Counted from the stretch's first letter, positions 16,882 to 28,210 are shown. The stretch: DNA of 64,000 bases from Nitrosospira sp. NpAV (GCF_000832065.1 NZ_JXQM01000017.1:1-64000); one strand, 5' to 3'. Made by a program: numbers and translations. The notes: generated by a model from the sequence alone, not told the origin.

Positions 16882-19743
16882 TCAGATTTTTTCGCGGAAT
16901 GCCGCAGCCACCAATTCCTTCTGCTGGAAATTATGCTTTGCCAGGTATCCCACCGCCGGGGATGCCGAGGATGCACGCAATGCATAGCCCAACACCTGGT
17001 CCGGCCGTTTGTGCCGCAGCAGGTAGTGCTGGATGCGGTGCCATGCCCCCTGATTGCCGGGTTCTTCCTGACACCAGAGAATATCTCCGGCTTGTGGGTA
17101 GCGATCGATTTCAGTCTGAAAATCATCATGTGGAAACGGATACAGCTGCTCGATGCGGATAATCGCGACATCTTCGATCCGATGCTCCCTGCGGTATGCC
17201 AACAGGTCGTAATATACTCTGCCACAGCAAGCGATAACGCGACGTATATTTTCCGGATCTAATTTCTGAGTTTCCGGAATCACATTCTGAAAATTGCCAT
17301 CGGCGAGTTCCGCAAGACCCGATACCGATTCCTTATGACGCAACAGGCTCTTGGGACTCATGATGACAAGCGGTTTGCGCAGCGGACGGATCATCTGCCG
17401 TCGCAGCACATGGAACATCTGTGCCGGCGTGGACGGAACGCATACCTGGATATTGTATTCCGCGCAGAGTTGCAGGTAACGTTCCAGACGGGCTGAAGAG
17501 TGTTCCGGTCCTTGTCCCTCGTAACCGTGCGGTAGCATCAACACCAGGCCGCATAGCCGTCCCCACTTGGCCTCGCCGGAAGCGATGAACTGATCTATCA
17601 CTACCTGCGCGCCATTGGTGAAATCGCCAAACTGTGCTTCCCATACCACCAGTTCATCCGGTTCCGCGGTCGCATAGCCGTATTCGAAGCCCAGCACCGC
17701 TTCTTCCGATAATACGGAATCGATTATGACGAAATCCGGTTGTCCCGGCGCAATATGGCGCAATGGCACATAGGTGCCTTCGTCCCATCGCTCCCGGTTC
17801 TGGTCATGCAACACCGCATGCCGGTGGAAGAAAGTTCCACGGCCGGAATCCTGGCCGGAAATGCGTATGGGGAAGCCATTCTTCAGAAGTGCCGCGTAAG
17901 CGAGATTTTCGGCCATCCCCCAATCCAGCGGCAACTTTCCTTCACCCATCAGGCGGCGGTCGGCGATAATCTTTTCCACGCGCGAATGCAATTTGAATTT
18001 AGCGGGAATATCGGTCAGCCGTTCCGCCAGATTCCGTAATTCCACTTCCGGCAATCCGGTCTTTACTTTTGCATTCCACTTGCCCTTTTTCAGAAAGGGT
18101 GTCCAGTCCACCGCCTTGGGCGACTTGTAGTCATAAAGGATGGTTTTATTCGGGTTGCGGCCCGCATCCATGTCATCACGATAGGCCTTGACCATTGACT
18201 CAGCCTGACCAGTGCTGATGGCTCCTTCAGCTTCCAGTTTATCGGCATAGAGTTTGCGGGTACCGGGATGGCGGCCGATAATCTTGTACATGAGCGGCTG
18301 AGTTACCATCGGTTCATCTTGTTCATTGTGCCCGAGGGTACGGAAACAAACCATATCCACGACCACGTCCTTGTGGAATTTCATCCGGAAATCAAGCGCG
18401 ATTTCGGTCACCATGATGACTGCTTCGGGATCGTCGCCATTGACGTGAAAAACCGGCGCTTCGATCATTTTCGATACATCGGTGCAATAAAGCGTGGAGC
18501 GGGCGTCCCTCGGGTCGGAGGTGGTGAAACCGATCTGGTTATTGATGATGACATGCACCGTCCCGCCAGTGCCATAGCCTCGGGTTTGCGACAGATTCAG
18601 GGTTTCCATTACCACGCCCTGCGCGGAATAGGCGGCATCGCCGTGCAGCAGCACAGGCAACACCAGATTGCCTTCCCTGTCTTGCAAGCGGTGTTGGCGG
18701 GCCCGTACCGATCCCTCCACCACCGGATCCACGATTTCCAGATGTGAGGGATTAAATGCCAGTGTCAAGCGCATGATCCCGCCTGGCGTGGATACCGCCG
18801 AGGAGAAGCCCTGGTGATATTTGACATCGCCTTCAGTCAGCTCCTGCGGCTGCTTGCCTTCGAATTCCTGGAACAGATCGGCGGGCACTTTACCCAACGT
18901 ATTGACCAATACGTTGAGTCGCGCGCGGTGCGCCATGCCGATGACCACCTGTTGCACACCCATTTTCCCGGCGCGCTGCAGCAAGTTATCCAATAACGGA
19001 ATCAGACTTTCGCTGCCTTCACCCGAGAAGCGTTTCTGGCCGACATAGCGCGTGTGCAGATATTTCTCCAGCCCTTCCGCCGCGTTGAGGCGCTCCAGAA
19101 TATGGCGCTTGTATTCAGCGGAGTAATCGGGTTGCGCGCGCGGACCTTCGATGCGATTCTGAATCCAGCGCTTCTGCTCGGTATCGGTGATATACATATA
19201 TTCGACGCCGATACTGCCGCAGTAGGTTTGCTGCAGTATCTGAAGAATTTCCCGTAGCGATGCGCGGGATGGGCCCATTAACGAACCGGTGCCAAAAACC
19301 GTGTCCAGGTCTGATTCCGTTAATCCATAATGGCCCGGATTGAGCTCCGCGATGTACGGTTTTTCCTGTCGCTTAAGAGGATCGAGATTGGCATGGCGCA
19401 CGCCGAGAAAACGGTAGGCATTGATTAATTGCAATACCGAAATCTGTTTGTGCTCCGAAGCAAGATCATCCCTATCCGGGTAGGCTTCCTGGGAGGTATC
19501 GCCAGAGGTGCGGCGAGAGCGCTCATTTGCCAGACGGAGGAATGACTCAATTACCGGGCCGTGCGGCACATCCTGAAAATCCTGCCCTAAAGCCGATTCT
19601 GCCGCCACGCGTAATTTATCGAAATAGCGATGCCATTCCGGTGGAACCGACTCCGGATTCCGCAGGTAGTCTTCGTAAAGCCCTTCAATGAAGGGCGCGT
19701 TCGCGCCGAACAAGGGAGAGTCTTCGAATAGCTGCTTTATCAT
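16882..19743 (-). CDS. sucA: 2-Oxoglutarate dehydrogenase E1 component
   Basis: A 953-residue thiamine-diphosphate enzyme that decarboxylates 2-oxoglutarate and loads succinyl onto E2. Family landmarks: the N-terminal E2-binding stretch with YLRNPESVPPEWHRYF, VVIGMAHRARLNVL, the ThDP/Mg motif HVNGDDPEAV and LPHGYEGQGPEHSSARLER near the C-terminus. Length is typical. It lies 42 bp after gltA. In the ammonia oxidiser Nitrosomonas europaea the complex is encoded, although activity was historically hard to detect; here the gene appears intact. Confidence 0.97.
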   Translation of the reverse strand: MIKQLFEDSPLFGANAPFIEGLYEDYLRNPESVPPEWHRYFDKLRVAAESALGQDFQDVPHGPVIESFLRLANERSRRTSGDTSQEAYPDRDDLASEHKQISVLQLINAYRFLGVRHANLDPLKRQEKPYIAELNPGHYGLTESDLDTVFGTGSLMGPSRASLREILQILQQTYCGSIGVEYMYITDTEQKRWIQNRIEGPRAQPDYSAEYKRHILERLNAAEGLEKYLHTRYVGQKRFSGEGSESLIPLLDNLLQRAGKMGVQQVVIGMAHRARLNVLVNTLGKVPADLFQEFEGKQPQELTEGDVKYHQGFSSAVSTPGGIMRLTLAFNPSHLEIVDPVVEGSVRARQHRLQDREGNLVLPVLLHGDAAYSAQGVVMETLNLSQTRGYGTGGTVHVIINNQIGFTTSDPRDARSTLYCTDVSKMIEAPVFHVNGDDPEAVIMVTEIALDFRMKFHKDVVVDMVCFRTLGHNEQDEPMVTQPLMYKIIGRHPGTRKLYADKLEAEGAISTGQAESMVKAYRDDMDAGRNPNKTILYDYKSPKAVDWTPFLKKGKWNAKVKTGLPEVELRNLAERLTDIPAKFKLHSRVEKIIADRRLMGEGKLPLDWGMAENLAYAALLKNGFPIRISGQDSGRGTFFHRHAVLHDQNRERWDEGTYVPLRHIAPGQPDFVIIDSVLSEEAVLGFEYGYATAEPDELVVWEAQFGDFTNGAQVVIDQFIASGEAKWGRLCGLVLMLPHGYEGQGPEHSSARLERYLQLCAEYNIQVCVPSTPAQMFHVLRRQMIRPLRKPLVIMSPKSLLRHKESVSGLAELADGNFQNVIPETQKLDPENIRRVIACCGRVYYDLLAYRREHRIEDVAIIRIEQLYPFPHDDFQTEIDRYPQAGDILWCQEEPGNQGAWHRIQHYLLRHKRPDQVLGYALRASSASPAVGYLAKHNFQQKELVAAAFREKI

Positions 19744-19785
19744 GGCCTGGATTCCATGGTTTGATGAACATCTGGTAAAACCAGA

Positions 19786-21087
19786 TCACTTGCGTAATGC
19801 GATCGGCACCACGTCCCGGGTGACAGCGCCGGTGTAAAGCTGACGCGGGCGTCCTATCTTGTAATCGGGATCGGAGATCATTTCATTCCACTGCGCAATC
19901 CACCCCACTGTGCGCGCCATGGTAAATATGGCGGTGAACATGGAAATGGGAATGCCCAATGCGCGCTGCACGATACCGGAGTAAAAATCGACATTGGGGT
20001 AGAGTTTCCGGGAAATGAAATATTCATCCTCCAACGCGATTTTCTCCAGTTTCAACGCCAGCTTGAACAAACGGTCGTCATGCAACCCCAGTTCGCTCAA
20101 TACCTCGTGGCAGGTTTCGCGCATCAATTTTGCGCGGGGGTCGAAATTCTTGTATACCCGGTGGCCAAAGCCCACCAGTCGGAAAGGGTCGTTTTTGTCT
20201 TTAGCACGGTCAATATATTCGCCGATGCGTGAATCATCGCCGATTTCTTCCAGCATATTGAGGCAGGCTTCATTTGCTCCGCCATGCGCGGGTCCCCAGA
20301 GGCAGGCAATGCCGGCGGAGATACAGGCAAACGGATTTGCGCCGCTGGAACCGGCGAGACGCACGGTGGAAGTGGAGGCATTCTGCTCGTGGTCGGCATG
20401 CAAGATCAGAATGCGATCCAGCGCTCGCGCCAATACCGGGTTGGGTTTATATTCCTCGGCGGGCGTGGCGAACATCATATGCATGAAATTTTCCGCATAA
20501 TTAAGATTATTGCGCGGATAGACGAAAGGCTGGCCGATATTGTATTTATACGTCATTGCGGTAATGGTCGGCAATTTCGCCACCAGGCGAAATGCGGACA
20601 GCTCGCGGTGCGAGGCATCGGAAATATCCATCGCATCATGATAAAACGCCGATAGTGCGCCGACCACTCCAACCATTACCGCCATGGGATGGGCATCGCG
20701 GCGGAAGCCGGTGTAGAACCGCGCCAGTTGCTCATGCACCATCGTATGCTCCTTGATGGTTTTATCGAATGATGCCTTTTCGCTTCTGGTCGGCAATTCT
20801 CCATTCATCAGCAAGTAACACACTTCCATGAAATCGCATCGCTTGGCCAACTGTTCGATCGGATATCCGCGATAAAGCAGGATGCCCTTGTCGCCATCGA
20901 TATAGGTTATTTTCGAGCTGCTGCTGGCGGTGGAAAGAAAACCGGGATCGTAGGTAAATACACCACTCTTGGCGTGCAGGGTACGGATATCCACGACGTC
21001 CGGCCCCATGCTTCCGGACATGATGGGAAATTCCAGAGGTTGACCGCCATTATCCAGATTGAGAGTCGCGTTACGTTTTTGTTCCAT
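19786..21087 (-). CDS. gltA: Type II citrate synthase
   Basis: A 433-residue hexameric-type citrate synthase condensing acetyl-CoA and oxaloacetate. Seen are [17 protein letters not shown], the catalytic His in [18 protein letters not shown], the second His in [15 protein letters not shown] and the catalytic Asp in [11 protein letters not shown] use the ATG that gives [15 protein letters not shown] because GGAG stands at the right distance; an upstream ATG at 21177 would add 30 unlike residues and no better ribosome site. It follows sdhE by 46 bp. A separate methylcitrate synthase (prpC) is encoded at 30.6 kb. Confidence 0.96.
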   Translation of the reverse strand: MEQKRNATLNLDNGGQPLEFPIMSGSMGPDVVDIRTLHAKSGVFTYDPGFLSTASSSSKITYIDGDKGILLYRGYPIEQLAKRCDFMEVCYLLMNGELPTRSEKASFDKTIKEHTMVHEQLARFYTGFRRDAHPMAVMVGVVGALSAFYHDAMDISDASHRELSAFRLVAKLPTITAMTYKYNIGQPFVYPRNNLNYAENFMHMMFATPAEEYKPNPVLARALDRILILHADHEQNASTSTVRLAGSSGANPFACISAGIACLWGPAHGGANEACLNMLEEIGDDSRIGEYIDRAKDKNDPFRLVGFGHRVYKNFDPRAKLMRETCHEVLSELGLHDDRLFKLALKLEKIALEDEYFISRKLYPNVDFYSGIVQRALGIPISMFTAIFTMARTVGWIAQWNEMISDPDYKIGRPRQLYTGAVTRDVVPIALRK

Positions 21088-21133
21088 GTCATTCTCCACT
21101 ATTTCGTTCTCTCCGCTTGAAACCACGATGGGA

Positions 21134-21367
21134 TTAAACTGTTTGCAAAAGGCGAAGCACAGGTTGCGAGCTTTCATCCTCGACTTCGTTCCTCAGGGCG
21201 ATCATTTCCCACAGGTCGTTGTCGGGAAGATCCAGCAATGTTTCAAATTGCCGCAACTCTGTTTCGTCCAGCCGGGCATAATGCTCATCCATGAAGCGCT
21301 GCAGCACGATGTCAAGTTCCAGCAAACCGCGCCGGCACCGCCAGCGGGCACGCTCCTGTTCTTTCAT
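21134..21367 (-). CDS. sdhE: Succinate dehydrogenase flavinylation factor SdhE
   Basis: A 77-residue five-helix protein that promotes covalent attachment of FAD to SdhA. The conserved RRGLLELD motif (the RGxxE signature) is at about residues 12-19, and [13 protein letters not shown] follows. It lies between sdhB and gltA in the same direction, which is the usual betaproteobacterial arrangement. Confidence 0.93.
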   Translation of the reverse strand: MKEQERARWRCRRGLLELDIVLQRFMDEHYARLDETELRQFETLLDLPDNDLWEMIALRNEVEDESSQPVLRLLQTV

Positions 21368-21502
21368 CCTAAATCCGGCGGTGGTGGCAGCGAAATGCCG
21401 CTGAAGGCGAAGATCGAGCGATGCAAAAAATCTTCTTCCTTGATCATTGCGCCGAACTTGGCAAATGAACGAAAAATGAACATTTAATTGCCGGACTCAG
21501 GA

Positions 21503-22198
21503 TCATACCGTTCTTTTCACCATCATGTCCTTAATCTTGCCAATTGCTCTGGTTGGATTCAATTCCTTGGGGCACACATCCACGCAGTTCATAATGGAGT
21601 GGCAGCGGAAAAGGCGATAGGGATCTTCCAGATTGTCCAGCCGCTCGGCGGTAGCCTGGTCGCGGCTGTCAGCGATGAAGCGATATGCTTGCAACAGTCC
21701 CGCCGGACCTACGAACTTATCCGGGTTCCACCAGAAGGAAGGGCATGCGGTGGAGCAGCATGCGCATAGGATACATTCATACAGTCCATCCAGTTCCGCC
21801 CTTTCTTCGGGCGATTGCAGCCGCTCGGTTTCCGGCGGCGGATCGTTGTTGATGAGATAAGGCTTGATGGAATGGTATTGTTTGAAAAATTGAGTCATGT
21901 CCACAATCAGATCGCGTATCACCGGTAGTCCTGGCAGTGGGCGTAATTCCACCGGTTCTTTCAGTCCGGCGACTGGGGTAATGCATGCCAATCCGTTGCG
22001 GCCATTGATGTTCATTCCATCCGATCCGCATACGCCTTCCCGGCAGGAGCGGCGCAGGCTCAAACTGTCATCCACGGACTTGATACGTATCAGTGCATCC
22101 AGCAACATCTTGTCGGCCGGTTCCAGCGCAATGTCGTAATCCTGCATATAAGGCTTTTCATCCTTGTCGGGATCGAAGCGGTAGATTGAGAATCTCAT
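21503..22198 (-). CDS. sdhB: Succinate dehydrogenase iron-sulfur subunit
   Basis: A 231-residue electron-transfer subunit. The [2Fe-2S] ligands lie in SCREGVCGSDGMNING and the following LACIT; the [4Fe-4S] ligands in CILCACCSTACPS with the matching NCVDVCPKE; the [3Fe-4S] ligands are shared between these regions, with CHSIMNC. All are present. Unusually, it does not follow sdhA directly: zwf and glgP lie between. It starts 63 bp after glgP ends. Confidence 0.97.
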   Translation of the reverse strand: MRFSIYRFDPDKDEKPYMQDYDIALEPADKMLLDALIRIKSVDDSLSLRRSCREGVCGSDGMNINGRNGLACITPVAGLKEPVELRPLPGLPVIRDLIVDMTQFFKQYHSIKPYLINNDPPPETERLQSPEERAELDGLYECILCACCSTACPSFWWNPDKFVGPAGLLQAYRFIADSRDQATAERLDNLEDPYRLFRCHSIMNCVDVCPKELNPTRAIGKIKDMMVKRTV

Positions 22199-22261
22199 GG
22201 CTGATTCCTTAATATGTCCATCATAATCAGTTAGATTTGTTACGAGAAATACGGAGCTTAA

Positions 22262-24817
22262 TTAAGGCAGGTGATCATGCCCCGATCCGCCTCCTGAAGT
22301 CGTTGCAGCATGGTGGCGAGCTTCGCCAGTCCTTACGTCGGAGGGTGCTACTGCCTTCGCATCCCAGATCTCGCTGGCATACTGCATGATGGTGCGGTCA
22401 CTGGAAAATTTACTCATATTGGCAACATTCAGGATCGCCTTGCGCACCCACTGCTCCTGATCCTGGTAAGCCGCTTCAACTTTCTTCTGACAATCAATAT
22501 AAGAGGCATAGTCCGCCAGCAGCAGATATCTATCCCCATGCTCTAAAAGCGTATCGACGATAGATTTAAAACGGGCCGGCTCATCCGGCGAGAAAAATCC
22601 CGATCCGATCATATCGAGCACCGCTCGCAACTCCGGGTTGGCGTGGTAGAAATCCCAAGGTTGATAACCCTTTGCTTTCGTCTCGGCCACTTCCGCCGCC
22701 GTGAGGCCGAATATGAAGATATTCTCCTCTCCGACTTCGCTGCCAATTTCGATATTGGCGCCATCCAGGGTACCAATCGTGAGCGCGCCGTTCAATGCCA
22801 GCTTCATGTTTCCCGTACCGGAGGCCTCTGTGCCCGCAGTGGAAATCTGCTCCGAGAGATCCGCGGCTGGAATCATCTTTTCAGCGGCAGATACATCGTA
22901 ATTGGGCATAAACACCACTTTCAGATGGCTGGATACCTGCGGGTCATTATTAACGATGTCGGCGATATCGTTAATAAGTTTGATGATGAGCTTGGCCATG
23001 ACATAACCAGGCGCGGCCTTGCCGCCAAAAATTACGGTGCGTGAAACGTACTCCGCGTTCGGGTTATGGCGAATGCGGTTATACAGAGTCACCACATGCA
23101 GCACGTTGAGCAGTTGCCGCTTGTACTCGTGGATCCGCTTGATCTGGACATCGAACAGCGAATCCGCGCTGATATCAATGTTGAGCTTTTGCTTCAGCAC
23201 GGCAACCAATTGCTCCTTGTCCGCACGCTTCACTGCGGCGAACTCCTTGCGAAAGGAAGCGTCGTCGGCAAGTGGAACCAATTGCTTCAACTGGCTCAAG
23301 TCCTTGACCCAGTCGGAACCGATGCGCGTGGTAATGAGTTCGGCCAAACCCCGATTGGCCTGGTTCAGCCAGCGGCGTGGCGTGATGCCATTGGTTATGT
23401 TAATGATCTTACCGGGGAAAAACTGGTCGAAGTCCGAAAATATGGTCTGCTTCATCAATTCGGTATGAATTTGCGCTACTCCGTTCACCTTGTGGCTGCC
23501 GACGATGGCCAGGTGGGCCATGCGGATTCGTTTCTCTCCCGACTCGTCTATGATGGACATGCGGCGCAATATCGCGGTATCACCAGGGTATCGGTGCATC
23601 ACATCTTTCAAGAACCGGTGGTTGATTTCATAGATGATTTGCAAATGGCGAGGCAGGACATTCTCGAACAGGGCAACCGTCCAGGTTTCGAGCGCTTCAG
23701 GCATCAGCGTGTGGTTGGTATAGGCGAAAGTGCGTATGGTGATATCCCACGCTTTCTCCCAATCCAGATGGTGCAAATCCACCAGCACGCGCATCAGTTC
23801 GGGGATGGCAATGGCGGGATGCGTGTCGTTCAACTGGATGGCTACCTTGTCGGGCAAGGCATCGAAATTGCTCTGGTATTTGTTGTAGCGATACAGGATG
23901 TCATGCAATGAAGCACATACGAAGAAATATTGTTGCTTCAGACGCAGCTCGCGTCCCATTGTGGTCGTATCGTCGGGATACAGTACCTTGGATAGATTCT
24001 CGGAATCGTTCTTATCTTCCACCGCCTTGACATAATTACCCTCGTTGAAATAACGCAATTCGAAATCGCGCGTCGCCTTAGCCGACCAGAGGCGCATGTT
24101 ATTGACGGTATGGGTGCCATAGCCTGGAATAGGGGTGTCAAAAGCCATGGCCATTACATCGTCGGTATCTATCCAGTGATAGTGTGCCACACCTTGTTCA
24201 TCCGGGTATTGAACCGCACGGCCGTGAAATTTAACCTGATATAGCACCTCAGGACGGGGAAATTCCCAGGGATTGCCGTAGCGCAGCCAGTTATCCGGAT
24301 GCTCGACTTGCCTGCCATCCTCGATGCGCTGGGCGAACATGCCATACTCGTAACGGATGCCATAGCCGTAGCCGGGAAGGTCGAGCGTCGCCATGGAATC
24401 GAGGAAGCAGGCGGCAAGCCGCCCCAAGCCGCCATTTCCAAGCGCGGCATCCGGCTCTATTTCACGCACACTGTCCAGATTGATTCCCAAATCGTTAAGC
24501 GCCTCACGGAATTGCTGATCAAAACCCAGATTGTGCACGCTATTCATCAGCGTACGTCCCATCAGAAATTCCAGTGAAAAATAATAAACCCGCTTTGCAT
24601 CATTGATGTAATAACCGCGCATGGTTTCCATCCAGCGGTCGATCAAGCGATTGCGCACTAAATACGCCGTGGCAAAGAACCTGTCGCGATCAGTGGCGGT
24701 AATGGTGTCTTTGCCGACCGAATAGATCAGGCAGTTGGAAAGAGACTGCTTGATCGAGTCGGTATCGAAACCGACTTTTTCGTGATCAAAAATAGATTTT
24801 GGTAAGGAATCAGTCAT
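22262..24817 (-). CDS. glgP: Glycogen/alpha-glucan phosphorylase
   Basis: An 851-residue PLP enzyme releasing glucose-1-phosphate from glycogen or maltodextrin. The N-terminal half carries RVYYFSLEFLMGRTL and the glycine-rich ALGNGGLGRLAACFLDS; the PLP lysine lies in EASGTGNMKLALNG. Length and N-terminus match bacterial GlgP/MalP. It lies between zwf (31 bp upstream) and sdhB, so it is probably on the sdh message. No other glycogen gene is near. This pairing with zwf would feed stored glucan into the oxidative pentose phosphate path. Confidence 0.95.
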   Translation of the reverse strand: MTDSLPKSIFDHEKVGFDTDSIKQSLSNCLIYSVGKDTITATDRDRFFATAYLVRNRLIDRWMETMRGYYINDAKRVYYFSLEFLMGRTLMNSVHNLGFDQQFREALNDLGINLDSVREIEPDAALGNGGLGRLAACFLDSMATLDLPGYGYGIRYEYGMFAQRIEDGRQVEHPDNWLRYGNPWEFPRPEVLYQVKFHGRAVQYPDEQGVAHYHWIDTDDVMAMAFDTPIPGYGTHTVNNMRLWSAKATRDFELRYFNEGNYVKAVEDKNDSENLSKVLYPDDTTTMGRELRLKQQYFFVCASLHDILYRYNKYQSNFDALPDKVAIQLNDTHPAIAIPELMRVLVDLHHLDWEKAWDITIRTFAYTNHTLMPEALETWTVALFENVLPRHLQIIYEINHRFLKDVMHRYPGDTAILRRMSIIDESGEKRIRMAHLAIVGSHKVNGVAQIHTELMKQTIFSDFDQFFPGKIINITNGITPRRWLNQANRGLAELITTRIGSDWVKDLSQLKQLVPLADDASFRKEFAAVKRADKEQLVAVLKQKLNIDISADSLFDVQIKRIHEYKRQLLNVLHVVTLYNRIRHNPNAEYVSRTVIFGGKAAPGYVMAKLIIKLINDIADIVNNDPQVSSHLKVVFMPNYDVSAAEKMIPAADLSEQISTAGTEASGTGNMKLALNGALTIGTLDGANIEIGSEVGEENIFIFGLTAAEVAETKAKGYQPWDFYHANPELRAVLDMIGSGFFSPDEPARFKSIVDTLLEHGDRYLLLADYASYIDCQKKVEAAYQDQEQWVRKAILNVANMSKFSSDRTIMQYASEIWDAKAVAPSDVRTGEARHHAATTSGGGSGHDHLP

Positions 24818-24848
24818 GATTTATCCCGTCAAGTTTATGAAACGGTAA

Positions 24849-26360
24849 TCAATACGCCTGCAAATCAGCACCCTCCGGATTCAGTGAATGGCGCCAGAAC
24901 TGACCGTCGCCATCAAACAGGCGATAGGTCCCGCGCGGTCCCCAGGTACCGGCCTGATAGCCATTGATAAAATCGCGTTCCATTGCCCACACCTTGATAA
25001 TGGGATCTACTGCGCGCCACGCCCATTCCACTTCATCGATGCGCAGAAATAGTGAATGATCGCCTTGCATCACATCCAGCAGCAAACCTTCGTAAGCATC
25101 GTAATCCTCTTCGCTGGCTTTGCGATAGGTCGCATCCAGACTGATCGTGCGTGTATGCAAGTCCAGTCCCGGCACTTTGACTTGAACTTCCATCCTCAGG
25201 CAGTCGTTGGGTTGAATGCCCAGCATAATCCAATTTGGGTGCGATGATTCGCGAAGCGCATGACGCAGCAAATCCTGCGGCGGCTTTTTGAAGCGGATAC
25301 AAATCGCCGAACTATTTTCCGCCAGGCGTTTGCCGGTGCGCAGATAGAAGGGTACGCCGGCCCACCGCCAGTTATCTAGATACAGTTTCAGGGCCGCATA
25401 GGTTTCGGTGGAACTATCCGGCGCCACACCTGATTCGTCCAGGTACCCCGGAACGGGCTTGCCATCGATGGTACCGCTGGTATATTGACCGCGGAAGGCG
25501 TGGGCATGCACCGAATTTTGCGTGATCGGCCGTATCGCTTTCAGCACTTTCACTTTCTCGTCCCGCAAGTGCTCTGCAGACACAGATACCGGCGGTTCCA
25601 TCGCCACCAGGGCAAGCAACTGCAGCAAGTGGCTCTGTATCATGTCGCGTAGCGCACCGGCTCCCTCATAATAATCCGCCCGTCCGTCAACCCCCAGGGT
25701 TTCCGAATGGGTAATCTGCACATGGTCGATATAATGATTGTTCCATAATGGTTCCAGCAATATATTGGCGAAGCGAAATACCAGTACGTTCTGCACAGTG
25801 CCCTTGCCAAGATAGTGGTCGATCCGGAAAATTTGCGGCTCGTTCAAGTGACGGTATAGACTACCTTGTAGGGTTTGCGCACTTAACAAGTCGTAACCGA
25901 AAGGTTTTTCGATGACCACGCGGCACCAGCCCTTTTCCTGCTTGAGCAAGCCGATTACGCCGAGTTTGTCGATGATCGCCGGGAACGCTGACGGACGCAC
26001 CGCCATATAAAATACGGTATTGGGGGGAAGTCCCGGCGTTTCCTCCAATATTTTCTTTAATTTCAGATAAGCATCGCTATTGCCGGGAGGGTTGGGATGG
26101 TAATGCAGACGTGCACGAAAACGCTCGAATGCCTGTTCGTCGAGCCCCGCCGCAAATTTGGACCGGAGCATGCTGGCTACTTCCGAGATCCACTGCTCGC
26201 TGCTCCAAGGCTCCAGGCTACACCCAAGTATCGTCATTTTTTCCGGCAGTCGTCCGGCGGTTTCGAGCCGGAACAGCGCCGGGATCAATTTGCGCCGCGC
26301 CAAATCCCCGCTTGCCCCAAAAATCACTACCACACATGGTTCGATGACCTGCATTTTCAT
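24849..26360 (-). CDS. zwf: Glucose-6-phosphate 1-dehydrogenase
   Basis: A 503-residue NAD(P)-dependent enzyme that makes 6-phosphogluconolactone. The nucleotide motif [12 protein letters not shown] (residues 14-25) and VVIEKPFG are typical. The substrate signature reads DHYLGKG (181-187): the last position is Gly (codon 25800-25802), where the PROSITE pattern expects Glu, Gln or Lys. The catalytic Asp-His and the Lys are kept, so activity is likely. No pgl or gnd gene adjoins. It lies between sdhA and glgP. Confidence 0.94.
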   Translation of the reverse strand: MKMQVIEPCVVVIFGASGDLARRKLIPALFRLETAGRLPEKMTILGCSLEPWSSEQWISEVASMLRSKFAAGLDEQAFERFRARLHYHPNPPGNSDAYLKLKKILEETPGLPPNTVFYMAVRPSAFPAIIDKLGVIGLLKQEKGWCRVVIEKPFGYDLLSAQTLQGSLYRHLNEPQIFRIDHYLGKGTVQNVLVFRFANILLEPLWNNHYIDHVQITHSETLGVDGRADYYEGAGALRDMIQSHLLQLLALVAMEPPVSVSAEHLRDEKVKVLKAIRPITQNSVHAHAFRGQYTSGTIDGKPVPGYLDESGVAPDSSTETYAALKLYLDNWRWAGVPFYLRTGKRLAENSSAICIRFKKPPQDLLRHALRESSHPNWIMLGIQPNDCLRMEVQVKVPGLDLHTRTISLDATYRKASEEDYDAYEGLLLDVMQGDHSLFLRIDEVEWAWRAVDPIIKVWAMERDFINGYQAGTWGPRGTYRLFDGDGQFWRHSLNPEGADLQAY

Positions 26361-26446
26361 TTCCCCCCTGTTCGGCGTGCGCCAACAACATCAAGATCCT
26401 ATACGTCAATAATTAAAGATTCTCTCATTAATATGTGATTTTCTCG

Positions 26447-28210
26447 TTAATATGTCCTCGGCTTGGGCGGGAACGATTCCACGGTCAATGGTTTTAACCG
26501 AACCGGCTTGTAATCCAGCCGCCGTCCTTCGCTGAAAAATAAAGTGTGCTTCAGCCACTTATCGTCATCCCGCGCCGGAAAATCGTCACGCGCATGAGCC
26601 CCGCGGCTTTCAGTGCGCGCTTCAGCCGACACCATGGTAGCCACCGCCACCTCCACAAGGTTGTCGAGCTCCAGCGCTTCCACCCGCGCGGTATTGAAGA
26701 CTCTGCTCTTGTCCCTGATCCCGGTATGCGTGGCCCGTTCCGCCACTTCTTCAATTTTTGAGATACCCTGCTTGAGCATGTCCGCAAAACGGAATACGCC
26801 ACAATGCGCCTGCATGGTTTTGCGCAGCGCGTCGCCGACTTGGGCCACACTCTCTCCATCCTTCTGACCATCCAGCCGGGCCAGCCGTGCAAGTGACCTA
26901 TCGGCGGCATCCGCTGGTAATTGTTTGTGATGAGGGTTCTTTTTCAGTTCCTCGATAATCTGATTGCCGGCTGCCCGTCCGAACACCACGATATCGAGCA
27001 GCGAATTGGTTCCCAGACGGTTGCCGCCATGCACGGAAACGCAAGCGCACTCGCCTACGGCATAAAAACCTTGTACCACTTCTTCGGGCCCCGTTTTGTA
27101 GGGAGCCACTACCTGTCCATAATAATTGGTGGGGATGCCACCCATCATATAATGCGCAGTGGGTGCCACCGGAATCGGATCACGGATTGGATCGGCATGG
27201 GCAAACTTCATGGCAATTTCACGAATACCCGGCAGCCGTGCCTTGATCACATCCGCACCCAGATGATCGAGCTTCAACAGCAGATGATCGGCGTCTCTGC
27301 CACAGCCGCGTCCTTCCTTGATTTCCGTAGTCAGGGCACGCGACACGACATCGCGGCTGGCCAGATCCTTGGCATGGGGCGCGTAGCGTTCCATGAAGCG
27401 CTCGCCATTCTTGTTAAGCAGATAGCCGCCCTCGCCGCGTACCGCCTCGCTGATGAGCACGCCAACTCCATACACGCCGGTGGGATGGAATTGCCAGAAT
27501 TCCATATCCTCCAGAGGTATGCCAGCACGTGCCGCCATGCCGAGACCGTCGCCGGTATTGATGAATGCGTTGGTGCTGGCGTGGAATATGCGTGCACCGC
27601 CGCCGGTCGCGAACAGGGTGGCCCTGGCCTGCAGCGCCATGACTTCGCCGGTTTCCATGTCCAGTGCCGTAATGCCGCAGACTTCACCGTCTTCATCGCG
27701 GATCAGATCCAGGCCCATCCATTCCACAAAAAACTGGGTGTTGGCACGCACGTTGCGTTGATAGAGCGTGTGCAGCATCGCATGGCCGGTGCGATCCGCC
27801 GCTGCGCACGAGCGTGTTGCCTGTGCGCCGCCGAAATTCTGCGATTGACCGCCAAAGGGACGCTGGTAAATCTTGCCGTTCTCCAGACGATCGAACGGCA
27901 TGCCATAATGCTCCAGTTCATACACTACCTCGCTGGCCTGACGGCACATGAATTCGATGGCGTCCTGATCGCCCAGATAATCGGACCCTTTCACTGTATC
28001 GTACATATGCCAGTGCCAGTTATCCTCGGTAACGTTCCCGAGCGCCGCGGCAATGCCACCCTGCGCGGCCACCGTGTGGGAGCGGGTGGGAAATACCTTG
28101 GATAACACCGCCACCTTGAGTCCAGCTTCCGATAACTGCAATGCGGCGCGCATGCCCGCGCCACCGGCGCCAACGATTACCGCATCGAATTTTCTTTTTG
28201 CTATCGCCAC
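26447..28210 (-). CDS. sdhA: Succinate dehydrogenase flavoprotein subunit
   Basis: A 587-residue flavoprotein oxidising succinate to fumarate. FAD binding: [16 protein letters not shown]; the covalent flavin His in [12 protein letters not shown]; the active-site region HPTGVYGVG and [13 protein letters not shown] chose the GTG at 28210, because GGAG lies five bases upstream and [11 protein letters not shown] fits the family. A GTG at 28228 would add six residues. It overlaps the sdhD end by 10 bp. SdhE, encoded downstream, should attach its FAD. Confidence 0.96.
   Translation of the reverse strand: MAIAKRKFDAVIVGAGGAGMRAALQLSEAGLKVAVLSKVFPTRSHTVAAQGGIAAALGNVTEDNWHWHMYDTVKGSDYLGDQDAIEFMCRQASEVVYELEHYGMPFDRLENGKIYQRPFGGQSQNFGGAQATRSCAAADRTGHAMLHTLYQRNVRANTQFFVEWMGLDLIRDEDGEVCGITALDMETGEVMALQARATLFATGGGARIFHASTNAFINTGDGLGMAARAGIPLEDMEFWQFHPTGVYGVGVLISEAVRGEGGYLLNKNGERFMERYAPHAKDLASRDVVSRALTTEIKEGRGCGRDADHLLLKLDHLGADVIKARLPGIREIAMKFAHADPIRDPIPVAPTAHYMMGGIPTNYYGQVVAPYKTGPEEVVQGFYAVGECACVSVHGGNRLGTNSLLDIVVFGRAAGNQIIEELKKNPHHKQLPADAADRSLARLARLDGQKDGESVAQVGDALRKTMQAHCGVFRFADMLKQGISKIEEVAERATHTGIRDKSRVFNTARVEALELDNLVEVAVATMVSAEARTESRGAHARDDFPARDDDKWLKHTLFFSEGRRLDYKPVRLKPLTVESFPPKPRTY

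Noticed and set aside
26921-28105. 394-codon rightward frame opposite sdhA
   Set aside because: Sits wholly inside an unmistakable sdhA and lacks any family feature.
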